NCBI RefSeq assembly: GCF_002272245.1
Contig: NZ_NPDD01000021.1
Location: 18,530 to 82,529 of the forward strand
Length of the DNA: 64,000 nucleotides
DNA from: Bacillus sp. 7884-1
GTDB lineage: Bacteria > Bacillota > Bacilli > Bacillales > Cytobacillaceae
Reading direction: 5' to 3'
Both the position numbers and the translations under genes were made by a program. Below the pieces are notes generated by a model, which saw only the letters and a program-made list of their open reading frames with translations, was not told where the DNA came from and made no database searches. This document shows positions 18,518-27,368 of this stretch, piece by piece (position 1 is the stretch's first letter; each line of letters opens with the position of its first letter).

Positions 18518-19054
18518 TCACTCATCAATTATATTTAATTTCACTGGGATGACTTTTTTGTTATTTAGTTTAAAACAACCCACGTCTACTTTTCCTTTAT
18601 AAAACGAAACAATAAAGTAAGCGATCTGGTCGTAAGGATTATTTTCAATATCTTGTGATGAAGGAAAGGCAGGTGATGTGGGATGCGAATGGAAAATGCC
18701 TGTAAGTTTTTCATCCTTCTCATTCATTTCCATAACTGCACGTTTAATAGCCTCTTGGGACATATAAAACCGATTTAGACGAACTGATTCATTTTTTATT
18801 TTCCATAAAGTGTTGCCTGTTTCATTAATACCTGAAAGTAATCCACATGCTTCATACGGTAATGCCTGTTTGCAATAAGCAATCATTTCCTCATATACAG
18901 ACTTCTTTATATAAAAAGCTTGATAATTCTCTTTTTTGTTCTTAATCCCTTTAGTTTCAACACTTCGATCAGGGAGACGAGGGCTGGGTTGTTTTACTTC
19001 GTAATGTGAAAAAATCCATCGGCGCGGGACTTGAGTTTGTACTTTTTTGTACAT
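18518..19054 (-). CDS. JAMM/MPN+ (Mov34) zinc metallopeptidase
   Basis: The catalytic JAMM motif is intact: a glutamate in PYEACGLLSG (near residue 68), then HSHPTSPAFPSSQD near 120, which fits HxH-x7-S-x2-D exactly. Bacterial JAMM proteins usually cleave isopeptide or thiocarboxylate-amino acid bonds after Gly-Gly-type tails. The N-terminal 45 residues look unstructured. The start is uncertain: ATG 19054 lies inside the upstream coiled-coil gene (86-base overlap) and lacks a clear ribosome binding site, so translation is probably coupled. No ubiquitin-like partner or cysteine synthase is adjacent; the neighbouring substrate candidate is the coiled-coil protein. Confidence 0.8.
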   Translation of the reverse strand: MYKKVQTQVPRRWIFSHYEVKQPSPRLPDRSVETKGIKNKKENYQAFYIKKSVYEEMIAYCKQALPYEACGLLSGINETGNTLWKIKNESVRLNRFYMSQEAIKRAVMEMNEKDEKLTGIFHSHPTSPAFPSSQDIENNPYDQIAYFIVSFYKGKVDVGCFKLNNKKVIPVKLNIIDE

Positions 19055-21290
19055 TCTGATATTGTACTTGCTGTTGAGATATATTTCGTTGAAACCAATC
19101 TCCTGATTGTTGGCCCTGAGGTAAGGATGGATTGTTTTCTACGGGTATTGGCTGCTCCAAATTCTTTATGGTTTCTTCCACAGCTGGCTGTACTGCCTTT
19201 TGGATTCCGGATGTCATAGGCGGTTGAGTGATAAACTGTCTAATAAAATTTTCCTTTTCTTTCAAGTTTGATTCTATTACGGCAAACTTAGCTTTCATTT
19301 CTTTCATTTGGTTCTCTGCATACACTCTGTCCTTTTCGTATTGATCAATTTTTTCTTGATGCAATTTCAGCTTTGAATTAAATTGTATCATCTGATTTTG
19401 GAGGGCCAGTTCACTTTCCTTTTGGATTTTATAAATTTCTACTTTTTTGTCCTCTAGTTCTGCCGTTATTCTTTCATTTTTCTTCTCAAGCTCCTCCATT
19501 TTCACGAGGGTAGCCTTTGTTTCAGCTAATTCAGATTTTAATTCATCAATTTGTTTGGACCATGATCCTTTTTCTGAATCAAAAAACTCTGATTTTTCTT
19601 TATACACGTTCACTTGATCCTGGACGTGTTCTAGTACCTGCAGGTAGGAGTCTTTTTCACGCTGATAGTTATGGGTTAGATTATTAAATTCTTCAATTTT
19701 TGTTTCCAATTCATCTTTCAACTTGAGTTTTTCCGTTTCAAAAAGTTCGAGGCGAATCAAGGAATCCTGAGCTTTCAGTAACTCAGTTTTCATTACTTCA
19801 ATCTGATTTTCAAGCTCACTTTTTCGAGCCTCCGACTTTTCAAAGTCATCATTAAGCTGAATTAAATCTTGCATAAGTTTCTCATTCTCCTTTTTCATTT
19901 GATTAATCTTCCTATTTTTTGCCTCCAATTGGTCTTGCAGTGAAGATGCCGTCCTAATGATTGTCTTTGTTTGAGTAAAAACTTCATTTAGTTCGGACGT
20001 TATATTATCAAGCCTCTTTTCGTCCAACTCCCTTTGTATTGAGAATTGTAAAACACTGTCTCGAATTGAAGTGTTTTCCTCATCGAGAATGGCAATCCTT
20101 TTAAGAAGGCCTGCTCTTTCTTCCATAAATTGATGATTTTCTTTCTCTAGTCTTCTGACCTCTTTCAGCCTATATTTTAGACGAGCAAATAATTTGCTTT
20201 TTAATGTTTTTAATTCCATTATTTGCGTTTTTGCATTCGACAATTCTGCTTCATGTTTACCAAACACTTCAAGATCGGAATGCTTCTCTGAGTCCAATTG
20301 GGTAATCTTCTGTAGATAGATTACGTTTTTCTGAGTTATTTGTTCCATATTTTCTTTTAAAACTTCCAATTGCTGAACAAAATCTTTATTCTGTGCTGTT
20401 ACATCGTCTAAAACCCTTTGTTTCAAATGCAACTCATTTTGAAATTTACTTTTATCCTTTTTCAACTGGTTTAATACTTTTTGCACCTCAGATAATTCAA
20501 CACTCATTTCTTTATTTTCTTGAATTAAAGTTTCTTCTCTTTTCTTCAACGACTCAACATTTTTTTTATATTCCTCGGTCTCCTTTTGGAGCAGTGCAAT
20601 CCCCTGTTGCAAACTCCCAATGTTTTCATCTTTTTCAGTTATTTTTTGACTCAATTCATTATGCCTATCTTGTAATGCTTGGTTATCTTTAAAGATTTCT
20701 TCTCTCTCTTTAATTGCTTTTTTCAATAAAGGTTCAAGTTTTTGGAATTTAGCCTCCCATTCATTTTCTTTTGAGGATTTCTGGTGAGATTCTTTATATT
20801 CTTTCCTCATGAGAGATATTTCTTTTTTTAAATCCTCCAATTGGACTTCCATAATTTGTTTTTCTTTAAAAAGTTTTTCTGAGTTTTCCTCATGCATTTG
20901 GGCTTCTTTTCTTAAGTTTTCTGTCAATTTGACAAGATTGGTATTTTCAGCCGCAAACTGATCAGTTTTTTTAAGCGATTCCGCTGCTTCATTGCTCTCT
21001 TTTAGTTGAGCTAATTTGGTTTTATAGGCCATATTTTTTTGGAGTACCTTATTGTATTCATGAATGAGTTTATTTCTATCCTGATAATACGTCTTATGCT
21101 CATTGAAGATCTCTTGCATTTCCCTTCTCAAATTAACATTTTCTTGTTGCAGCCTAACCATTTGCTCACGGTAACTTCGATCATTTGTTTGACTATTGGA
21201 GTGGCAATGTACGAGTTCTGACTCCAGATGAATCACTTTCTGCTGCAGCTGCAAGTGGGTTAGTTTTTCAAAGCGCTGCCTTTTTGACAT
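18969..21290 (-). CDS. Long coiled-coil protein, putative spore morphogenetic scaffold
   Basis: About 773 residues, almost entirely heptad-patterned and rich in Glu, Lys, Gln and Leu from residue 10 to about 690. A low-complexity Gln/Pro/Ser tail of about 80 residues follows. It has no signal peptide or membrane helix, so it should be cytoplasmic (mother cell or cortex-coat interface). ATG 21290 is preceded by GGGGAGGG; a longer frame starting 54 bases earlier lacks this. A sigma-K-like promoter lies 43 bases upstream. The stop codon is inside the JAMM peptidase gene. Structural role is inference; SMC-like ATPase motifs are absent. Confidence 0.75.
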   Translation of the reverse strand: MSKRQRFEKLTHLQLQQKVIHLESELVHCHSNSQTNDRSYREQMVRLQQENVNLRREMQEIFNEHKTYYQDRNKLIHEYNKVLQKNMAYKTKLAQLKESNEAAESLKKTDQFAAENTNLVKLTENLRKEAQMHEENSEKLFKEKQIMEVQLEDLKKEISLMRKEYKESHQKSSKENEWEAKFQKLEPLLKKAIKEREEIFKDNQALQDRHNELSQKITEKDENIGSLQQGIALLQKETEEYKKNVESLKKREETLIQENKEMSVELSEVQKVLNQLKKDKSKFQNELHLKQRVLDDVTAQNKDFVQQLEVLKENMEQITQKNVIYLQKITQLDSEKHSDLEVFGKHEAELSNAKTQIMELKTLKSKLFARLKYRLKEVRRLEKENHQFMEERAGLLKRIAILDEENTSIRDSVLQFSIQRELDEKRLDNITSELNEVFTQTKTIIRTASSLQDQLEAKNRKINQMKKENEKLMQDLIQLNDDFEKSEARKSELENQIEVMKTELLKAQDSLIRLELFETEKLKLKDELETKIEEFNNLTHNYQREKDSYLQVLEHVQDQVNVYKEKSEFFDSEKGSWSKQIDELKSELAETKATLVKMEELEKKNERITAELEDKKVEIYKIQKESELALQNQMIQFNSKLKLHQEKIDQYEKDRVYAENQMKEMKAKFAVIESNLKEKENFIRQFITQPPMTSGIQKAVQPAVEETIKNLEQPIPVENNPSLPQGQQSGDWFQRNISQQQVQYQNVQKSTNSSPAPMDFFTLRSKTTQPSSP

Positions 21291-21332
21291 TCGTTTCCCT
21301 CCCCTAGGCAAAAGCCCATTTCTGCTCTTAAC

Positions 21333-21359
21333 ATGTTTATGCAAGTTTAAGACTAACGT
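21333..21359 (-). promoter_or_regulatory. Sigma-K-like promoter of the coiled-coil gene
   Basis: On the minus strand AC, 16 bases, CATAAACAT: one or two mismatches to CATANNNTA. Confidence 0.4.
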
Positions 21360-21606
21360 TTACCAACCGATGAATAAAATTATCTTTTAAAGGATTCCTC
21401 ACCAATAATAATAGTACTAAATATAAGCGGACTAGCGACCTTAATTTGTAAAGACATCCAATCATACATAAGAGAAAAAATATTCAGGCTTGGTTACTGG
21501 AATTTTAGAGAACATTCACACACTTTAGGAATATATTGTAATGGGTGAACTATTGATTTTATTTTGTTCTTTCCTGATATTTTATAAAATATAAAACAAA
21601 ATTCAA

Positions 21607-21634
21607 ACACTTTTCAGGAAAGCAGCATAGTATA
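21607..21634 (+). promoter_or_regulatory. Sigma-K-like promoter, perfect -10
   Basis: AC, 17 bases, CATAGTATA: exact match to the sigma-K consensus, 54 bases before the ATG at 21689. Confidence 0.6.
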
Positions 21635-21688
21635 CAATAGGCTCAACCAAAAAAAGAAAAGAAATATAAGAGAGAGGATGATTTTTTC

Positions 21689-22441
21689 ATGGATTTTAAA
21701 GCGATAAGCGGTGGTCAGGAGACTCTTTGTATCAAAGTGAACAAAGTCTACGACTGGGTAACTCGCCAAGTAGATGTTCCTCTATTGGCCTTTGATAGAG
21801 GTGACCTTGGAACCACATTGTTCTTTGATTGCCCCGGGGGTATTACACCAACACCAGGTTCTGATGACCCTTGTGCTATTCTCGGTGGAAACTATACAGT
21901 AGAATGTTTCCCTTCAGATGAGGACGGAACCCCTATTGATCCTTTAGCACCTGGTGCTATTCTTTGTACAGAAATCCCGCAGCCAGAAGGTCGTGCAAGC
22001 GGGCAGTTTCAATTGCCTGATGGATCTACAGTTACTCTTCAAAAGGTAAAGGTATTAAAAAAGGGATTTATTGTTGTTCGTGTGACAAATGCAGCAGGTG
22101 AGGTTTGTACATCCTTACCAATTCCTTGGGCTGTATCCGAGAAGTTTTTCCTTTGTGCACCTCCTGGCACGTTCCTTCAATGCGAAATAACTGACTTTGA
22201 ATGTGATGCTAACTTAATCTGTCGACCATTAGCTACACCTGGAACTTTCGAATTCCAACAACTCGATATCTCTATCAATCTTTGCCAAAATGTTCAAATG
22301 GAGGCACTGGTAAAGCTTGAAATTACAGCTGACTTCTGTCAGCCGCGGACGGATATGCCGTTTGTTTGTCCGCCACTTGCATTCCCCCCACAATGTCCAA
22401 CAATTTTCCCAGGAGTAGGACCAACTCCCACTCCTCTATAG
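21689..22441 (+). CDS. Cysteine-rich putative spore coat/exosporium protein
   Basis: 250 residues with 14 cysteines spread along the chain, no signal peptide and a Pro/Thr-rich end (GVGPTPTPL). Beta-rich blocks such as KVNKVYDWVTRQVDVPLLAF and the final MEALVKLEITADFCQ recall SPOCS-type spore proteins, and disulfide cross-linking in the coat is plausible. The start has AGAGAGGATGATTTTTTC before ATG. The last 17 bases to the ATG are identical to those before the gene at 10253, hinting at common ancestry of the control region. The promoter matches the sigma-K consensus. A terminator follows immediately. Confidence 0.65.
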   Translation: MDFKAISGGQETLCIKVNKVYDWVTRQVDVPLLAFDRGDLGTTLFFDCPGGITPTPGSDDPCAILGGNYTVECFPSDEDGTPIDPLAPGAILCTEIPQPEGRASGQFQLPDGSTVTLQKVKVLKKGFIVVRVTNAAGEVCTSLPIPWAVSEKFFLCAPPGTFLQCEITDFECDANLICRPLATPGTFEFQQLDISINLCQNVQMEALVKLEITADFCQPRTDMPFVCPPLAFPPQCPTIFPGVGPTPTPL

Positions 22442-22467
22442 AAATAGGGAATATGACTAAGTTCTAC

Positions 22468-22493
22468 AGAGGAGTTCACCTCCTCTTTTTTTT
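22468..22493 (+). terminator. Terminator of the cysteine-rich gene
   Basis: AGAGGAG and CTCCTCT form a 7-bp stem followed by a long T-run. The arm AGAGGAG could also pair with CTCCTCT at 22430-22436, overlapping the gene end. Confidence 0.75.
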
Positions 22494-22578
22494 GTTCTGT
22501 AAGCAGAAAAACAAAACTGTGACGATTCAATTTATTCTTTTTGAAAAGGCTTTACTAACATGGAAAAAGAATTGTAGG

Positions 22579-22587
22579 CATAGAATA
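22579..22587 (+). promoter_or_regulatory. Sigma-K-like -10 box
   Basis: CATAGAATA matches the -10 consensus 38 bases before TTG 22625; the nearest AC is 19 bases upstream, longer than ideal. Confidence 0.3.
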
Positions 22588-22624
22588 TTAGGAATATTCG
22601 GGCTAACCAGAGGAGGAGATTCGC

Positions 22625-23116
22625 TTGTTCTGGAAAAAAAGAGAACAGGTAAATGCAGAGGCACTAGCATGGTTCAGCTATACTGTAATGCTTCCGGATA
22701 CGGAGGAACAAGAGAAGGAAATGACCATCATTGGAAACTTCATCATTAAAAATAACGGAGGAAAAACACTGAATAACCCGATCATCTGTATACGAACCAA
22801 ACCACCACAAAATGTTCGTCTCGGCGGAAAAATCGGTTCATTATCCCATACTGCCCTAATGATTGATGGGGCTAATACTGAAGCATGGCATTATATTTAT
22901 GATAATTGGAAAGAAAAAACCTTGGAAACGGGAGAACACATACTAAAACCCAACCATTGCAAGCATATAGAACCTGGTGAAAATCTAACATTTGCAAACG
23001 AGGTACGTATTTCAACCACAAGTGACCATAAGTTCATGGCAGTTGAAGGTTTTTTTTATTGTGATGAAATAAAAAACGGAATTCCGGCATTAAACACTAT
23101 TACAGTAAACTATTAG
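22625..23116 (+). CDS. Hypothetical protein, 163 aa, probably spore related
   Basis: No family recognised. The start is TTG 22625 after GAGGAGGAG. The protein begins with basic residues (FWKKREQ) and is otherwise soluble. It contains beta-strand-like segments (TIIGNFIIKNNGGKTL, NPIICIRTKPPQNVRLGG) suggestive of an immunoglobulin-like or DUF11-like fold, which binds surfaces in some secreted proteins. It is followed 11 bases later by the CgeB-like gene and probably co-transcribed with it. Confidence 0.6.
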   Translation: MFWKKREQVNAEALAWFSYTVMLPDTEEQEKEMTIIGNFIIKNNGGKTLNNPIICIRTKPPQNVRLGGKIGSLSHTALMIDGANTEAWHYIYDNWKEKTLETGEHILKPNHCKHIEPGENLTFANEVRISTTSDHKFMAVEGFFYCDEIKNGIPALNTITVNY

Positions 23117-23127
23117 GGGATGGAATA

Positions 23128-24099
23128 TTGAAAATATTATTTATAACTTCCAGTTATAAAGGCATTTATGATCATTTTGAAGCGTGGATCATTAGAGCGC
23201 TAAAAAAAAATCATGAGGTAAAATTTTTCCATTTTAAAGATGGGCTTTCTACTTTACAGTCGCTTACAAGAGAATTTAAACCGGAAGTGGCCCTTACGTT
23301 AGTTGGTTTTAAGTTACCCATTCAAATGGTTCACTGGTTAAAGAAACAGCAAGTTAAGACAGCGGTGTGGTTAACAGAAGATCCCTATTTTATGGATCGG
23401 ACAAAAGTACTTTCTCAATATTTTGATTTTGTTTTCACCATTGATTCCGCAGCACTTGAATATTATAAAACCAACGGGCATTTGCATGCTTACCAACTAC
23501 CGCTTGCTACAGAACCTCAAGTCTTTAAACCAAAGCCTGTGGAAGCAAAATACAGAAGCGATATTTGCCTGGTCGGGTTTCCCTATCCGGATCGAATACA
23601 ATTTATTCAGTTTCTTTTACAGAATACAGGCTACAAAATTAAAGTTGTGGGTAAATGGTCCAATTCTTTATTTCGCTTCCGAAGCAACCCCAAATTAATG
23701 ATTCATGAAGGATGGGTAAATCCATCAGTGGTAGCTGATCTTTATAACGGTGCGAAGGTCGTGTTAAATACACATCGGCCATTTAACCTGAAGCAGAACC
23801 AAAATAAGCTGGGTATTATCGGCAAAAGTATTAACAACAGAACCTTCGATGTCGCGGCATGCGGCTCATTTCAACTGATTCAATTCAAAGAGGATTTACC
23901 AAACCATTTTATAGAAGATGAGGAAATCGTGTCATTCAAAAATAACCTGGAACTACGCCAAAAGATTGATTATTATTTGAAATCTGAAGAAGAACGACAA
24001 TGGATTGCGGACAATGCAAGAAATCGTGTATTGAAGGACCATACTTTTGAGCAGAGGCTAGAAAAAATGTTGGAATTGATTAAGGATTCAACCAAATAA
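23128..24099 (+). CDS. CgeB-like spore glycosyltransferase
   Basis: Glycosyltransferase with a GT-B-like arrangement of 323 residues. The C-terminal part (NRTFDVAACGSFQLIQFKED, then EEIVSFKNNLEL and DNARNRVLKDHTFEQRL) is the characteristic Glyco_trans_1_2 block of CgeB. In B. subtilis, CgeB belongs to a cluster controlled by sigma-K and GerE that forms the outermost polysaccharide layer of the spore. The start is TTG 23128, preceded by GGGGATGG. It follows the 163-residue gene by 11 bases and ends in a terminator. The donor and acceptor are unknown. Confidence 0.82.
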   Translation: MKILFITSSYKGIYDHFEAWIIRALKKNHEVKFFHFKDGLSTLQSLTREFKPEVALTLVGFKLPIQMVHWLKKQQVKTAVWLTEDPYFMDRTKVLSQYFDFVFTIDSAALEYYKTNGHLHAYQLPLATEPQVFKPKPVEAKYRSDICLVGFPYPDRIQFIQFLLQNTGYKIKVVGKWSNSLFRFRSNPKLMIHEGWVNPSVVADLYNGAKVVLNTHRPFNLKQNQNKLGIIGKSINNRTFDVAACGSFQLIQFKEDLPNHFIEDEEIVSFKNNLELRQKIDYYLKSEEERQWIADNARNRVLKDHTFEQRLEKMLELIKDSTK

Positions 24100-24100
24100 T

Positions 24101-24131
24101 AGAGCTGTTCAGACATGGATAGCTCTTTTTA
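24101..24131 (+). terminator. Terminator of the CgeB-like operon
   Basis: AGAGCT and AGCTCT form a stem with a 14-base loop, followed by TTTTT. Confidence 0.6.
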
Positions 24132-24192
24132 GTCATAATAAATAAGTATAGTATGAAAAACCATTTTAAAGAGTTAGAAGGGGATGTTACAT

Positions 24193-24855
24193 TTGGAAGA
24201 AAAAAGCAAGCTTTTCCTTGTTTTATGCCTTCACCGTTCTGGATCTAGCGCTACTGCGGGTGTTATGCATCTTTTAGGTATTCATATGGGAGATAGACTC
24301 CTCCAGGCAACCAAGCATAATCAAAAAGGACATTTTGAAAATGTTGAATTTGTCCAATTGAATCAGGAGATTCTGAGAAGTGTCAACAGTTCATGGAACA
24401 AACCACCCCTCCAAGGAAAAATCACGGAAACCAAGATTTCAGTTTCAAAAATCCGTACATTTATTGAAAAAAATCAGAAACCTATATGGGGACTTAAAGA
24501 TCCACGCACATTGTTAACGTTTGAACTCTGGAAAACATATTTAGAAGAGGCAGCGGATATCACCTATGTGTTTGTCCATCGGCCATTCGAAGCCTCCGTC
24601 CGATCCCTTGCCAACCGGGATCGGAACACGATCGGAACAGCAAACCTGATTTTAATACCATATTTAAAAAACCTCTATCACTACCGTCATAATTACGGCC
24701 TGCCTCCTGAAAAGATAATTGATGTTTCTTTTCAAGATTTTTTAAATAATCCAGAAGATTTTGTTAGTCAAATCAATAAAATAAACGGTAACCCCCCAGA
24801 TCATCGTCTCAAGGAGGTTAAAGAATTTCTAGATAAGAAGTTAAAAACTTATTAA
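24193..24855 (+). CDS. Sulfotransferase family protein (first of three)
   Basis: Predicted PAPS-dependent sulfotransferase, about 220 residues. The 5'-phosphosulfate-binding loop CLHRSGSSATAGVMHLLG is at the N-terminus, and the 3'-phosphate segment VFVHRPFEASVRSLANRD carries the expected Arg and Ser near residue 130. TTG 24193 is favoured because GAAGGGG ends nine bases before it, while ATG 24184 touches that site. It would transfer sulfate to a sugar or other hydroxyl acceptor in the cytoplasm. The short length and missing recognisable acceptor domain mean the acceptor cannot be named. Confidence 0.8.
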   Translation: MEEKSKLFLVLCLHRSGSSATAGVMHLLGIHMGDRLLQATKHNQKGHFENVEFVQLNQEILRSVNSSWNKPPLQGKITETKISVSKIRTFIEKNQKPIWGLKDPRTLLTFELWKTYLEEAADITYVFVHRPFEASVRSLANRDRNTIGTANLILIPYLKNLYHYRHNYGLPPEKIIDVSFQDFLNNPEDFVSQINKINGNPPDHRLKEVKEFLDKKLKTY

Positions 24856-24881
24856 TGACAATAATTCCTTCCAATTTTACA

Positions 24882-26246
24882 CTACTCCTTTGACTGCAAT
24901 ACACTTGCTAAATACCTTTTTAATCGTTCATTAAAGAGAATAATCCGATTATTCGTGTATGGATTTTTAGAAATGTGTTTTATAAATCCTGTTTCATCAT
25001 TCATTTTGTGATAGTGAATGATAACTGGGTCACATCGTTTCATCTCGTTACTTATGTTGAGAGTTAAATGAAAGTTCATTTGTAGAGGCAATCTTGCAAA
25101 AGGTAAAGGATGAGCTGCGAAGGCGATGGTTAAAGAGGCCTGCTCACAGAAAAAGTATTGCTTGCCTAACAAATATCTTTTGTGCGACAGGTCCAGTGTG
25201 TAACTTTTCCAAATAGGGAAAAAAGACTGTATTAAGGCTCTTGGGAAAACTAATACACCTGCATTACAATACCAGATTGTTTTTTGTTTTGTTATGGCTG
25301 TGAGATAATTTTGCTTTGGCAGCGGGAGACGGTAATGGGCAAAAAGATTATTGAAAGTAGTATAAGGAACCGTTAACCCCGCTGCCATTTCTGCCTGGAA
25401 ATGATCACCATCAATAAAAGGAGAAGGGTCTTGGACAATAATCGTATCACAATCCAAAAGCATAATCGTGTCGTAAGAAGACACTTCAGGCAATTCAAAA
25501 AGCCTGAGCTTATTAGAAGGAGGATGCGATATACTAAAACGTTTCACAATTCGTACGTACACACCCCATTTTTCTAACTCTTTAACAAATTCAGGATCTG
25601 CTTCATCAACCATACAGACGAAAATATTAGCTCCTGCCATCGTTTTGCCGAACCAACGGATGGATTGTACCAGTCTGAGGGCCTGTGTTTGATATTTCTT
25701 ATTGTTTTCTGCTACACATCCAATCATCATGCGGCCAGCTCCGGGTACCAAATGGCGATATTCCTCTTCCACATATTTTTCCTTTATTTCTAGACCATAT
25801 TGGTTTAACCACTTTTTATGATGATTGACGAATTGTTCCTTTTGTTCATTACTAAATAAAGAAAGGTCTTCTTGCCTCACGAGCGCAAACCACTCTTCCT
25901 CATTTGAAGCCATAATCAAATCATGTCGAAGGCAATCCCGTAACATTGTCCCTCCTGTTTGTTTGTTGCAACGGATCCTAACGGAATCTATTTCATCCTC
26001 CCCAAGTTCATTAGGATTGTCATATAGAACCGTTTTAATGATAATCAAACCGCCAGGACAAAGGGTTTTTTTTATTTCCCCCCATACCGCTTCCATTTCA
26101 AAGACAGGGATATATTCCAAAAAGTTTGAAAGAATAATAACTTTATATAGGTCGTTACCATTTAGGTCGTTTAAATTGCAACAATGTAACACTTTATCCT
26201 CTTCAACATTTGAAATTAAAGAATCAATAAAATTACTCTGATTCAC
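24882..26246 (-). CDS. Fusion of a degenerate methyltransferase domain with a GT-A type glycosyltransferase
   Basis: About 454 residues. Residues 1-165 resemble the second half of a Rossmann methyltransferase (YKVIILSNFLEYIPVFE, then LCPGGLIIIKTV) but lack the glycine-rich SAM motif. Residues 170-454 resemble a GT-A glycosyltransferase: the nucleotide-sugar metal motif is LLDCDTIIVQDPSPF near residue 270, with IGCVAENNKKYQTQALRLVQ at its N-terminus. The start is GTG 26246, seven bases after AAAGGAGG; the earlier ATG at 26264 overlaps that site. The neighbouring gene encodes a separate complete methyltransferase, perhaps the partner of the incomplete domain. Confidence 0.7.
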   Translation of the reverse strand: MNQSNFIDSLISNVEEDKVLHCCNLNDLNGNDLYKVIILSNFLEYIPVFEMEAVWGEIKKTLCPGGLIIIKTVLYDNPNELGEDEIDSVRIRCNKQTGGTMLRDCLRHDLIMASNEEEWFALVRQEDLSLFSNEQKEQFVNHHKKWLNQYGLEIKEKYVEEEYRHLVPGAGRMMIGCVAENNKKYQTQALRLVQSIRWFGKTMAGANIFVCMVDEADPEFVKELEKWGVYVRIVKRFSISHPPSNKLRLFELPEVSSYDTIMLLDCDTIIVQDPSPFIDGDHFQAEMAAGLTVPYTTFNNLFAHYRLPLPKQNYLTAITKQKTIWYCNAGVLVFPRALIQSFFPIWKSYTLDLSHKRYLLGKQYFFCEQASLTIAFAAHPLPFARLPLQMNFHLTLNISNEMKRCDPVIIHYHKMNDETGFIKHISKNPYTNNRIILFNERLKRYLASVLQSKE

Positions 26247-26280
26247 ACAATTTCCTCCTTTCATTTAGAAACACTTCTCC

Positions 26281-26967
26281 TTAGTTTTGATTGCTAGGTG
26301 ATGTTTCCATTTTAGTAAAGCAAATCATTTTTTGATTCCTTGGGTGTCCCCAATCACCTATATATTCAAGCTGTAGGGAAGTATCCTTAATTAAATATTC
26401 AAATATGGAAAAATGATAATGGTATGGATCTTTGTCAAGGTAAGTAGTTAGCCCTCCCGGATGGTTGATGGGATTATCATTGAACTTTTCTGTAGTTTCA
26501 AAAAACGTAGCGTAAAATTCCCCCCCTGGATTTAATACTTTTTCAATATTGACTAGGCACCTTTGGATAACATTTACTGGTAAATGAGTTAAAACCGACT
26601 GAGCAATTGCATAATCAAACTTCTTTTTGAAAAGATGGAAATGAAAGTTATCGTTAACCAAAAGAATTGGTTTCTTTCCAGTTAAATTGGCCTTTTTAAG
26701 TTCTGACTGTCCTGCTCGTATAAGCGAAGGATTGATGTCCAAACCGCTGTACTTGCCTGCATTTAAATATTTAATAAAGTAAATTCCGCCTCGCAGACTG
26801 CCGCACCCTACATCCAGGAGTTCGTGATGCGGCTTTAGCCCCTTCTCTTTCAAAAATTCAATTTGTTTCTCTCCCATTTCTTCCCACATTCCGCCTATTA
26901 TACCGCGATGGCGCCCTTTTTGTATATCCAGTTCGGTAAGCTTTAAATTATAATATTGATTCCACAC
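26281..26967 (-). CDS. SAM-dependent class I methyltransferase
   Basis: 228 residues with a full Rossmann fold. The SAM motif LLDVGCGSLRGG is near residue 50, the acidic end of strand 2 is YSGLDINPSL near 74, and FDYAIAQSVLTHLPVNVI near 118 precedes VLNPGGEFYATFFE. It likely methylates a sugar or other small acceptor during glycan assembly. The start is GTG 26967, with GGGAGGG upstream. It precedes the GT fusion gene by 34 bases, so the two are probably one operon. Confidence 0.8.
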   Translation of the reverse strand: MWNQYYNLKLTELDIQKGRHRGIIGGMWEEMGEKQIEFLKEKGLKPHHELLDVGCGSLRGGIYFIKYLNAGKYSGLDINPSLIRAGQSELKKANLTGKKPILLVNDNFHFHLFKKKFDYAIAQSVLTHLPVNVIQRCLVNIEKVLNPGGEFYATFFETTEKFNDNPINHPGGLTTYLDKDPYHYHFSIFEYLIKDTSLQLEYIGDWGHPRNQKMICFTKMETSPSNQN

Positions 26968-27030
26968 TTCTAGTTCCCTCCCCCGACAGTTACTTTTAAT
27001 ATATTACATGCATATGTATTTGGTTCTTGG

Positions 27031-27180
27031 TGGTTTCGAATACCAATTTCTTCATTATATATGTAAATTAACCTATTCAATGTCTTTTTTGCGGGTTAAA
27101 CCAATTCCTTCATTATATATATGTTTGATACACTCAAGATATTATTGGCGGGTTAAACCAATTTCCTTCATTATAAATTA
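27031..27180 (+). repeat. Three imperfect direct repeats, period 57-58 bp
   Basis: ACCAATTTCTTCATTATA, ACCAATTCCTTCATTATA and ACCAATTTCCTTCATTATA begin at 27042, 27100 and 27157. The second and third copies are preceded by GCGGGTTAA. The stretch is gene-free (26968-27368) and AT-rich, upstream of a glycosyltransferase gene. Confidence 0.65.
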
Positions 27181-27368
27181 TTTAATAAAATTTGAATCAT
27201 ACTGTATGGATATCAGATTCAAGCCAAGTGCAACTTCCTATCCTTAAAGATTTAAATATTGTGAAAAAAATAGATAAATTCGTCTATGACACTTGCCTTT
27301 TTACTGAATACTTATAAAGAGATAATGGAATCTTTATTGTCTAAGAAATTACAAAGGGAGATGTATGC

